A stretch of 7,265 nucleotides of DNA, taken from assembly GCA_017397605.1 (NCBI GenBank), contig JAFQII010000286.1:1-7265 (forward strand). Direction: 5' to 3'. Source of the stretch: Clostridia bacterium. GTDB taxonomy: Bacteria > Bacillota > Clostridia > Oscillospirales > CAG-382. A program made the position numbers and the translations under genes. The notes below the pieces were generated by a model, which worked only from the letters and a program-made list of their open reading frames with translations, was not told the origin of the DNA and made no database searches. Below, one piece after another: positions 1 to 5,871 of this stretch (position 1 is its first letter; every line of letters begins with the position of its first letter).

Positions 1-1466
1 CTTTGGAGGTGCGTCATGTGCCGTTCTGTATCGGGGCCGACCAGTGTGATACCGCAGAATCTTGCGCCTTCAGAGAGAAGCACTGCTTCTTTTTGACGTA
101 CTGAGGTAAAAAGCATCGCACCCGTGGAGATCCTGCCGTCGCTTTGCACCGCACCGCGGTCGGATGCGAGCGTCACGCCTGCGGGAACCGTGATCGGGCG
201 TCCGGTCAGATCAATCTGCACGCCGCTCGGAATGAAGATCACCTGCCCCGCTGTTGCCTGACCAAGCGCCGTCTGCAATTCCTTGAGCGTGGTGACAAAA
301 TAATCGCCTTCCGTGACAATGCCGTCGTATCCCGCGCCGCCGCCCAAGGGCGAGCTGTCATCGGTGATGCCGTAGACCTTGCCGTCCTCGGTGATGGTAA
401 ACCGGTCTTTGTAGCGGTAATATTCCGTCGTTCCCGAGTGAATCGCCAGCGCATCGATCAGCTTATCCGTTTCGCCGCTTGCGACCTTGCCCAACAGGGT
501 ATAGACCTCAAAGCGGTCAGCGGGAAAAACCGCCGCCGCGATATCGGGCGAAACGAGGTCGACAAGCAACTCTTTGACATCATTTGCGTTCAAAATCCCA
601 TTTCCGTCGGGAAGGGAAGTGTCCGCATCGCCGCACTGCAGATTGACTTGATTGGCAAAAAAGGCGTTTTGTACCAATATCAGCGATCCTTTGTTGTCTG
701 TGATGCCCGTCTCACAGTGATGGATGTAGCAATGCCCGACCGTGCCGCTTCCTTTGCCGGACAGCAAGACCGCTTCACCGCTAAACGAGGCAAACTCGCA
801 ATTGGAGATCTCGACATTGTCACCCATGATGCGTATGCCGCTGTCCTTGCGCGACGCGGCGTTGCCGTCAAATGCCGTGACCACGCCGCAAATGTTGAGT
901 CCCGTGACGACAGAATCATCTCCGCACATGATCATCGTGCCCGCGGGGTGAGACAAACGCAGCACGCCGCCCTCGCCGATCCCTCTGTCAGAGGCGAGAA
1001 TCACGCCTTTTTTCAACGATATCATAAAGGCTTCCGTCACACTTAAATCCGCAAGATCGATTGTCACACCCGAGGGGATAAAGATGACGTCCCCCAATTT
1101 TGCTCTCTTGAGCGCTGCCTTGAGCTCGTCGTCGGTTTTGACGGTAAAGTCACCGCTTGTATAAATCGTGCCGTCATATTCCGCACCGCCGATCGGAGAG
1201 GGAGACGGCTTTGTGCCGACCATCCACGATTGCAGATTTGCGGCATCCTGCATCACGGTTTGTGCGTCCGCGTTTGAAATAAACATCGAATACAGCCGCG
1301 TGTATAATTCCTTGCCGTCGGCAAGCATCAGCCGCTGCGGAACGGCAAAAGAACCGTCGGTATCGGTTTGATTGCTGCTTGCGTCTGACGGTTGCTGTCC
1401 CGCACAAGCGGTCAGTACCGACAACAGCAAAAAAAGGCACAGCATCAGGGAGAGAACGCGTTTCAT
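1..1466 (-). CDS. Secreted parallel beta-helix lipoprotein, C-terminus cut by window edge
   Basis: 488 codons are open from the start to the left edge with no stop, so the C-terminus is missing. Residues 1-21 are a lipoprotein signal: MKRV, a hydrophobic stretch, then lipobox L-T-A-C with lipidated Cys21. A Ser/Asp/Gln-rich linker (22-40) follows. Residues 97-280 read as right-handed parallel beta-helix rungs (short strands, many G/N/D turns, 'SGIRIMGDNVEISNCEF'). A second copy of the entry module begins at residue 380; both copies contain YDG, VIFIPSGV, IDL and LASDRG. Residues 285-303 resemble one dockerin-type calcium loop. Beta-helix proteins of this kind usually bind or cleave polysaccharides (pectate-lyase-like fold), but I see no catalytic signature and assign no reaction. 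The product should be anchored outside the membrane. ATG at 1466 is preferred over ATG at 1469 because a weak GAGAG lies 6 nt upstream. Translation of this frame is my own and unbroken. Confidence 0.88.
   Translation of the reverse strand, partial: MKRVLSLMLCLFLLLSVLTACAGQQPSDASSNQTDTDGSFAVPQRLMLADGKELYTRLYSMFISNADAQTVMQDAANLQSWMVGTKPSPSPIGGAEYDGTIYTSGDFTVKTDDELKAALKRAKLGDVIFIPSGVTIDLADLSVTEAFMISLKKGVILASDRGIGEGGVLRLSHPAGTMIMCGDDSVVTGLNICGVVTAFDGNAASRKDSGIRIMGDNVEISNCEFASFSGEAVLLSGKGSGTVGHCYIHHCETGITDNKGSLILVQNAFFANQVNLQCGDADTSLPDGNGILNANDVKELLVDLVSPDIAAAVFPADRFEVYTLLGKVASGETDKLIDALAIHSGTTEYYRYKDRFTITEDGKVYGITDDSSPLGGGAGYDGIVTEGDYFVTTLKELQTALGQATAGQVIFIPSGVQIDLTGRPITVPAGVTLASDRGAVQSDGRISTGAMLFTSVRQKEAVLLSEGARFCGITLVGPDTERHMTHLQ
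42..329 (-). repeat. Beta-helix entry module, copy 2 (protein-level repeat)
   Basis: Residues 380-475 of the lipoprotein. It opens with YDG, continues through a helix-like stretch with E-L-x-x-A-L, then VIFIPSGV, IDL, GV and LASDRG. It matches copy 1 in order and spacing, apart from a short deletion before GV. The DNA of the two copies has diverged clearly, which points to an old duplication rather than a recent tandem event. Confidence 0.8.
882..1178 (-). repeat. Beta-helix entry module, copy 1 (protein-level repeat)
   Basis: Residues 97-195 of the same lipoprotein, with YDG at 97-99, VIFIPSGV at 127-134, IDL at 136-138 and LASDRG at 157-162. It continues directly into further beta-helix rungs to about residue 280. 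A helical stretch of about 55-65 residues precedes each copy, so the repeated unit may be linker plus beta-helix. Confidence 0.8.
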
Positions 1467-1502
1467 CATCTGCTCTCGCTTTCATATAAAACAATTTGCT
1501 TT

Positions 1503-1531
1503 ATTCTATCATGTACGATACAAAAACGCAA
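1503..1531 (-). promoter_or_regulatory. Sigma-A promoter for the beta-helix lipoprotein
   Basis: Read on the minus strand: -35 TTGCGT (1526-1531), a 17-nt spacer, and -10 TAGAAT (1503-1508) preceded by TGA, which is an extended -10. Transcription would start near 1496, giving a leader of about 30 nt. The -35 matches consensus at only its first three bases, so the extended -10 probably carries recognition. Confidence 0.6.
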
Positions 1532-1580
1532 GGGAAGTCATCAAAAGTTTACACTTCTTGGTTGAAAAGCCGCCAAATGC

Positions 1581-1610
1581 TTGCAAAGGTGTGTGTTTGT
1601 GTGGTATACT
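1581..1610 (+). promoter_or_regulatory. Extended -10 promoter for the GNAT gene at 1640
   Basis: -35 TTGCAA (1581-1586), an 18-nt spacer, and -10 TATACT (1605-1610) preceded by TGG (extended -10). Predicted start of transcription is near 1617, leaving a leader of about 23 nt. It is arranged back to back with the lipoprotein promoter at 1503-1531, with about 50 nt between the -35 boxes. Confidence 0.7.
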
Positions 1611-1639
1611 GCAAGCGAAAACCACCCAAGGAGGCGCGT

Positions 1640-2410
1640 ATGCAACAACTGATCAACGGAATCAAGCAGGAAGAGATCGACTTTCCGAGCCGTTTTGCGT
1701 CCTGCGTTCAAAAAGACTGGGGCGTATTGTTTTATATGGAAGATAACAAAAGCTCCTACGACGGCAATCACGCCTGCATCTATCCCGATCGTATCACCGA
1801 CCTCGGCGCGGTGTTGGATGAGATCAACGCTTTTTATACCGCAAAAGGAATTTGCGCGTCCGTTTGGCATCCGTACGTCAAGAACTATTTTTCAGACAAT
1901 CTGTCTGTGCTGAACGCGCACGGCTTTGTGTATACACCCATTCCCGACCGCCGTGTGATGCTGTTGACGGCGGAGAATCAAATCAAAATCGAACGTCGTT
2001 TGGATATCCGCGTGTTGAAAACATGGGACGAACGTGTTGCAACGGACATTTTAATCCCCTGCGGCGAGCCGTGGGAGGTCGGCGTGACCAAAAAGCGCAT
2101 GGAACACGGCGGTGCGTATCTGTTTGTCGGTTATCTGGACGGAATAGCCGCTGTCTACTCCGATATCCATATATCGTCTCACGGAAACACAAGATTTGAC
2201 TATATCGTTACCGCTCCGGAACACCGCGGAAAAGGCTATGCAAGCGAACTGCTTTCTTTTATGGTGGAGTATTGCAAGCAAAACGGTTTTCCGACGTGTT
2301 GGCAATGGGCAGGCCCGTCCGAGCATATTTGCTACCGTGCGGGCTTCCGCGAGAGCTTTTTGATGGAAGCGGGGTACGCGGCGTTTCAACTGCCGTGCGA
2401 GATAAAATAA
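1640..2410 (+). CDS. GNAT-family N-acetyltransferase
   Basis: 256 residues. GNAT enzymes move an acetyl group from acetyl-CoA to an amine; the substrate here cannot be told from sequence. The C-terminal half carries the GNAT core: strand 'YLFVGYLDGIAAVYSDIHIS' (160-179), strand 'FDYIVTAPEHRGKGYA' (186-201) with the acetyl-CoA loop R196-G-K-G199-Y-A201, helix 202-215, and the late 'CYRAGFRESF' segment (231-240), which matches the usual Y-x-x-x-G-F motif. The N-terminal 120 residues are a separate region, possibly a degenerate second GNAT fold as in some two-domain members. The ATG at 1640 is chosen because AAGGAGG (1628-1634) lies 5 nt upstream and a promoter lies just before it. The open frame runs upstream to 1496, but that would put the promoter inside the gene. 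It is a single-gene unit, divergent from the beta-helix lipoprotein and convergent with the DUF4855 lipoprotein. A cytoplasmic location is expected since no signal peptide is present. Confidence 0.9.
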   Translation: MQQLINGIKQEEIDFPSRFASCVQKDWGVLFYMEDNKSSYDGNHACIYPDRITDLGAVLDEINAFYTAKGICASVWHPYVKNYFSDNLSVLNAHGFVYTPIPDRRVMLLTAENQIKIERRLDIRVLKTWDERVATDILIPCGEPWEVGVTKKRMEHGGAYLFVGYLDGIAAVYSDIHISSHGNTRFDYIVTAPEHRGKGYASELLSFMVEYCKQNGFPTCWQWAGPSEHICYRAGFRESFLMEAGYAAFQLPCEIK

Positions 2411-2450
2411 AACCGTACGCTCCCATTAAACATAAATTTCTTTGGGGATT

Positions 2451-2488
2451 ATTAAGGACCTTTCTTTTTTCAAAGAAAGGTCCTTAAT
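2451..2488. terminator. Perfect 17-bp hairpin between convergent genes, likely bidirectional terminator
   Basis: Left arm ATTAAGGACCTTTCTTT (2451-2467), loop TTTC, and an exactly complementary right arm (2472-2488). It starts 40 nt after the stop of the plus-strand GNAT gene and 10 nt after the stop of the minus-strand lipoprotein gene, so it can serve both. There is no clean U-run after either arm, so it is not a textbook intrinsic terminator. It could instead be a dispersed REP-like palindrome. An alternative 8-bp pairing exists between TTTCTTTG (2437-2444) and 2471-2478. Confidence 0.6.
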
Positions 2489-2498
2489 CTCACGTATC

Positions 2499-5120
2499 TT
2501 ATTCTTCTGTGACGGTTACCTTGACGGTAACGGTTTTGATCTCGCTGACGCCGTCGTAGATGGCGATGACGACCGTGTCTTCGCCGGCGTAGCCTTTCAT
2601 GGCGTTGTAGGTCAGCGTGCCGTTTTGATCGAGACGTACCGTGCCGTACAAGGGGCTTTGTACAAAGCGTACGCTCAACTCTCCGATCTCGCCGATCGAG
2701 ACGGAAGCGGTTTTGCCGTGCTTGACGGTGATCTCGCCGTCAGTAAATACGGACAGATCTGCCGCAGGTTTGATCATGGGATTGTGGTCCAGTTTGCCTT
2801 GCATGTACAAAACGGTCTCGTCGTAGATCGTTTTGTTGAGTTCGTTGGTGTCGTCGCGGTAGAGCACGTGAGCACCGGGAACTGCACCCTGGTAGTATGC
2901 ATTGATCGCATGCATAAATCCGTATTCGTAGCCGTAGCCGAGGTACTCGCGGTACAGTGCAAGCGACTCCTTGCTTTGGCGGCTGGCTTCAATTTCGACT
3001 TCCAATCCGACGCCGTACAGCTTGGCAAGCTCGGAAATGGTGCGCATACGCGTGTGGATCGAGGGGGAGAACATGGTGTTGGGTTGCCAGCAGGTGATGT
3101 CAAAGCCGTAGTACTTGCTGTGCCAGATGCCGTTGAGGTAGCTGTAATACGGACACCAAAGGGACAGAAGTCCTTTTTCGTGAACGTAAGAGTTAAACGC
3201 GATTGCCGCTTCAATGTCGTGTGCTTCGGCAGGGGCGTGGTAGTTGGGACGCAGGTTCTCGACCTGCCAGTAAAAGCCCGCGAGCTCGATGTGCTGATAG
3301 TTTTCTGCCTCAAAGCGCGCGATGGCGGTGTCTGCCATCCATTTGAGACAGTCGATGTAATCTTGGGCAGTTCTGATGGTCTTGCCGTTCCACGTGTCGC
3401 CGATGACGGGGCAGTTGACGGAGATCCATACGGTTGCTTTGTCGGTCAGTCCGAGTTCCTCGTTGACGCGTGCTTTTGCCGCGTCGACTGCGTCCAAATT
3501 TTCACCCTCGTAGAACAGTTCTTCCAAGAACCACTCAAAGCTCTCGTTGCGGTCGGTCATCCAGCTGATCTCGCCGCGCGTGGTAAACGCAAAGGAATCG
3601 TACAGCAAACCGTTCGCTTTGCCGTTTTCATCGACGGTTGCGAGGTAGTGGTATGCGGTGTCCTCCGTGATCACGTGATAGCCCGTGCTGTGTTCGCCGA
3701 CTTTGTCGGAGATGCCCGCAAACAGGATGTCGCTGATGCCGTATTCCTCGGGGGTCGGGTATCTTCCGTAAATGATATCGAGATCCGTCTCGGCAGTTTT
3801 TGCACCGTCGGGGTTCTTGGTGCCGTAAATTTCCCACTCGCCCATGTAGACCGAGCTGGATTTGGTGTTGTCGGGTACCGTTCCGAAGGTGATGCGCACA
3901 TAACGCGCGCGGTAGGTATCTGCAAACGAGATCTCGCGCGTGTCGTCGAGGCGCGATTTGTCGCCGTAATCGGGGTTGTGCTCCGCAAATACCGTTACCC
4001 AATCCGTGCCGTTTTCGCTGATGCTGATGTAGTATACGGGCGGGGTTGCGATACCCCACGAGATGCGGTCCTGGAACGTGACCGTGCATCCCTGCACTGC
4101 CATGACTGCGCCGAGATCGGCGACAACGTGACGGCCTGCACCGCGGTAGAAGATAAAATAATCTCCCTCGATATCGGAGCTGTGGCGCTTGCCGTCGGTC
4201 AAAAGCCCGATCTTGTCCATGCCGCTGTTGGTGTGTCCCACAAAGAACGGCTCAAAATGGTCCACGTCAAATTCCACGCCGTCAAGCTGCGCGAGGTTTT
4301 GCACCTCGTTGTAGTCCGCGTCGCTTTCGCTGACCTTGACATTCGACTCGCCGAGGTTGAGCTCGTAGCCGTAGAAATCGTTGATCGTATAGGTCTGGTC
4401 AACGGGCTTGCCGAGCGTCGGATCGATGATGCCGTCCTCGCAGTATTCGTATGCAATGATCTCGTCTGTCATCAGGCGGAAATTCGCCTGCTTTGCGTAC
4501 ACGATACGAATGTAACGCGCAGTGATTGCCTGCGGGAAGGAAAAATAATAAATATATCTCGCAGTGTCGGGGATGTCCTCGGGACGCAATACCTTGCCGA
4601 TGTCAATATAGTTTTTGTTATCATTGGAAACGCGGATCGAAACAAAATCGGGCAGACCGCTGCTGTAGTCCTTGATCTGTGCACAGCCGACGGAAATATC
4701 GCCGATCGCATGCTCGCCTTCGCCGAGGTCAAATGTGATCGAAACGGCGGACGATCCGCTCCATGCGGCGTAAGTGTGCGTGTTATAAATGATTTCGTGT
4801 GTGTTTCCATCCGTCAGTTTTTGGTTGTTTTTGTCGCTGTAATCATCGTCTGCATTGCGGCTCGGGGTGTATGTCAAGCCCTTGAACACGTTTTTTGCAA
4901 GCAACGAGCGGTCGACCTCTTCGCCAAAGACGGAGCGGATCTGTTCGACCTTTTCGCTCATCACAAAGTTCTCAGAGCTCTCCTGCGGTGCGGACGAAAT
5001 GTCGATCGGCAGACTCGACGCATCGGAATTGTCAGCTGATTCCTCTACGGTCGTTTCGCCGCATGAGGCAAACGACAGAATAAGAATCAAGGCAAGAAAA
5101 AAAGACAAGTATTTTTTCAT
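2499..5120 (-). CDS. DUF4855 multidomain surface lipoprotein, putative glycoside hydrolase
   Basis: 873 residues. Signal MKKYLSFFLALILILSFASC with lipobox F-A-S-C (Cys20), then an acidic Ser-rich linker to about residue 55. Two discoidin-like (F5/8 type C, CBM32-type) beta-sandwich domains follow: about 82-226 with 'ITARYIRIVY', and about 283-433 with 'YRARYVRITFGT' and the closing 'MGEWEIYGT'. Residues 450-780 match DUF4855 as I recall it, with landmarks 'LLYDSFAF', 'ELAGFYWQVENL', 'SLWCPYYSYLNG', 'ITCWQPNTMF', 'GLEVEIEA' and 'HAINAYYQGA'. These can be read as eight beta-strands of a TIM barrel. Residues 795-873 resemble a cadherin/Big_9 domain ('PLYGTVRLDQNGTLTYNAMKGYAGEDTVVIAIYDG'). A carbohydrate-binding and cleaving role at the cell surface is inferred; no reaction has been shown for the family that I know of. 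The ATG at 5120 has GGGAGG with an 8-nt spacer. It stands alone, with its own promoter. Confidence 0.92.
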   Translation of the reverse strand: MKKYLSFFLALILILSFASCGETTVEESADNSDASSLPIDISSAPQESSENFVMSEKVEQIRSVFGEEVDRSLLAKNVFKGLTYTPSRNADDDYSDKNNQKLTDGNTHEIIYNTHTYAAWSGSSAVSITFDLGEGEHAIGDISVGCAQIKDYSSGLPDFVSIRVSNDNKNYIDIGKVLRPEDIPDTARYIYYFSFPQAITARYIRIVYAKQANFRLMTDEIIAYEYCEDGIIDPTLGKPVDQTYTINDFYGYELNLGESNVKVSESDADYNEVQNLAQLDGVEFDVDHFEPFFVGHTNSGMDKIGLLTDGKRHSSDIEGDYFIFYRGAGRHVVADLGAVMAVQGCTVTFQDRISWGIATPPVYYISISENGTDWVTVFAEHNPDYGDKSRLDDTREISFADTYRARYVRITFGTVPDNTKSSSVYMGEWEIYGTKNPDGAKTAETDLDIIYGRYPTPEEYGISDILFAGISDKVGEHSTGYHVITEDTAYHYLATVDENGKANGLLYDSFAFTTRGEISWMTDRNESFEWFLEELFYEGENLDAVDAAKARVNEELGLTDKATVWISVNCPVIGDTWNGKTIRTAQDYIDCLKWMADTAIARFEAENYQHIELAGFYWQVENLRPNYHAPAEAHDIEAAIAFNSYVHEKGLLSLWCPYYSYLNGIWHSKYYGFDITCWQPNTMFSPSIHTRMRTISELAKLYGVGLEVEIEASRQSKESLALYREYLGYGYEYGFMHAINAYYQGAVPGAHVLYRDDTNELNKTIYDETVLYMQGKLDHNPMIKPAADLSVFTDGEITVKHGKTASVSIGEIGELSVRFVQSPLYGTVRLDQNGTLTYNAMKGYAGEDTVVIAIYDGVSEIKTVTVKVTVTEE

Positions 5121-5146
5121 CGGTACATCCTCCCGGAATGAATTTG

Positions 5147-5164
5147 ATGGTATTATGATACCAT
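5147..5164. promoter_or_regulatory. 18-bp palindrome over the -10 box, possible operator
   Basis: ATGGTAT, a 4-nt centre, then ATACCAT: 7-bp perfect arms. It covers the -10 element and predicted start site of the DUF4855 lipoprotein gene, the classic place for a repressor dimer to block transcription. It could also fold in the RNA leader, but a seven-pair AT-rich stem would be weak. No regulator is identified. Confidence 0.5.
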
Positions 5165-5183
5165 GTTATCCGTCTGTTTGCAA
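5155..5183 (-). promoter_or_regulatory. Sigma-A promoter for the DUF4855 lipoprotein
   Basis: Minus strand: -35 TTGCAA (5178-5183), a spacer of exactly 17 nt, -10 TATCAT (5155-5160). The start of transcription would be near 5148, giving a leader of about 28 nt that contains the GGGAGG ribosome binding site. The promoter begins only about 15-25 nt after the second of two terminators, so the gene is insulated from its upstream neighbour. Confidence 0.7.
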
Positions 5184-5206
5184 TTGTTAAAACTAAACAA
5201 AAAAGA

Positions 5207-5226
5207 GGTGTGCTTTTTGGCACGCC
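5207..5226 (-). terminator. Second of two tandem terminators after the DUF2383-like gene
   Basis: On the minus strand GGCGTGC pairs with GCACACC (7 bp, one G-U) around a CAAAAA loop. TC and then six T follow (5199-5204). It lies just past the stronger terminator at 5230-5259 and would catch read-through before the lipoprotein promoter. Confidence 0.65.
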
Positions 5227-5229
5227 GAT

Positions 5230-5259
5230 AAAAAAGACGCTCCCGAAAACGGGAACGTC
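5230..5259 (-). terminator. Intrinsic terminator of the DUF2383-like gene
   Basis: On the minus strand GACGTTCCCG pairs with CGGGAGCGTC (10 bp, one G-U) around a TTTT loop, followed by six T (5230-5235). It begins 10 nt after the stop codon at 5270. No U-run follows on the plus strand, so it acts in one direction. Confidence 0.9.
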
Positions 5260-5269
5260 CGATGGATGA

Positions 5270-5704
5270 TCACAGATAAGAACGGATATCCACCGCGAGC
5301 TTTTCTTCCAGATTGATCAGTCTCTTGGTGATGTCCTTGGAGACCTCATCGGCGGCTTTGTACTGGTTGAGATAGCGGTTTAAGGATTTGACTCCCATGT
5401 TGCAGCCGTCGGTGATCAGATCCGCAATCGTGTGGTCGGATTCCTTGACCGCAAGCATCACGTTGGTTTTCATCCATGACATGCTCTTGGCGACGGGGTT
5501 GGGTTCTTTGCCGTCGTCACGGTACTTGGAAAGAAGCGATTGCACCTCCGTATCCAGCTTGTCGTGTTCGATCTTGCAATCGCTCAATTTTCGTCTGAAC
5601 GTATTGGAATCGACGTATTTCATCACGTCATCGATCGACGAAACGCCCATTTTGATTCCCGCGTCGCACTCGCGCAGCAATTTGATTGTGTCCTGCTCTA
5701 CCAT
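5270..5704 (-). CDS. Small helical DUF2383-like (ferritin-like) conserved protein
   Basis: 144 residues, almost entirely amphipathic helix: about 5-27, 29-62, 72-103 and 105-143. This suggests a four-helix bundle. The stretch 'SMSWMKTNVMLAV' followed by 'DHTIADLITDGCNMGVKSLNRYLNQY' (90-115) matches a conserved clostridial family that I associate with DUF2383, a ferritin-like domain. No function is established, and metal binding is unproven although E11, E46, H47, E133 and E134 are available. There is no signal peptide, so it should be cytoplasmic. The ATG at 5704 is chosen because AAAGGG lies 9 nt upstream and family-like sequence begins there; the frame extends to a TTG at 5779 with no ribosome binding site. 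It is divergent from the 374-aa GNAT gene and followed by two terminators, so it is a single-gene unit. I see no convincing sigma-A promoter in front of it: a TACAAT sits upstream without a matching -35. Confidence 0.87.
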   Translation of the reverse strand: MVEQDTIKLLRECDAGIKMGVSSIDDVMKYVDSNTFRRKLSDCKIEHDKLDTEVQSLLSKYRDDGKEPNPVAKSMSWMKTNVMLAVKESDHTIADLITDGCNMGVKSLNRYLNQYKAADEVSKDITKRLINLEEKLAVDIRSYL

Positions 5705-5813
5705 AAATAAACACCCTTTCCGTAAGATTGTAACGGTAGTATGCACACAAAACAGATTGTCTAAACACCTTTTCTCCAAGAATGACCAATTTGTGACGAA
5801 AAATCAATTTTTG

Positions 5814-5842
5814 TTGACAATTGTCTCTTTGTGTGGTAAAAT
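5814..5842 (+). promoter_or_regulatory. Strong sigma-A promoter for the GNAT gene at 5872
   Basis: -35 TTGACA (perfect, 5814-5819), a 17-nt spacer, and -10 TAAAAT (5837-5842) preceded by TGG (extended -10). Predicted start of transcription is near 5849. A 10-bp palindrome GACAATTGTC (5816-5825) overlaps the -35 box. This is the best promoter match in the window, so the gene is probably well expressed in growing cells. Confidence 0.85.
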
Positions 5843-5871
5843 ACAGAAAATCAAACGGCAGAAGGTGTAGC

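Noticed and set aside
144..1046. 300-codon plus-strand open frame
   Set aside because: It lies antisense to the beta-helix lipoprotein, whose frame carries a lipobox and repeated modules. This one has no ribosome binding site and no motifs.
1174..1494. 106-codon minus-strand frame starting upstream of the beta-helix lipoprotein
   Set aside because: It is an out-of-frame reading of the lipoprotein's 5' end. It has neither signal peptide nor ribosome binding site, and it would start at about the predicted transcription start.
1496..1639. 48-residue N-terminal extension of the first GNAT gene
   Set aside because: The extension would contain the promoter at 1581-1610. The AAGGAGG site points to the ATG at 1640.
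2442..5039. 865-codon open frame on the plus strand opposite the DUF4855 gene
   Set aside because: It is the antisense shadow of a gene with a clear signal peptide, domains, promoter and ribosome binding site. Its product is a monotonous V/D/A/R-rich string without recognisable motifs, and it begins inside the intergenic hairpin.
5121..5269. Riboswitch or small RNA in the intergenic region
   Set aside because: The structure seen is fully explained by two terminators and one promoter.
5705..5779. 25-residue N-terminal extension of the DUF2383-like protein
   Set aside because: It starts at TTG without a ribosome binding site and does not look like family sequence. The ATG at 5704 has AAAGGG upstream.
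5816..5825. GACAATTGTC palindrome as a regulator site
   Set aside because: Ten bases built from the TTGACA -35 element are too few and too biased to support an operator call; noted only within the promoter entry.
5821..5871. 17-residue N-terminal extension of the 374-aa GNAT protein
   Set aside because: It starts at a TTG within the promoter spacer, upstream of the predicted transcription start. The ATG at 5872 has its own ribosome binding site.
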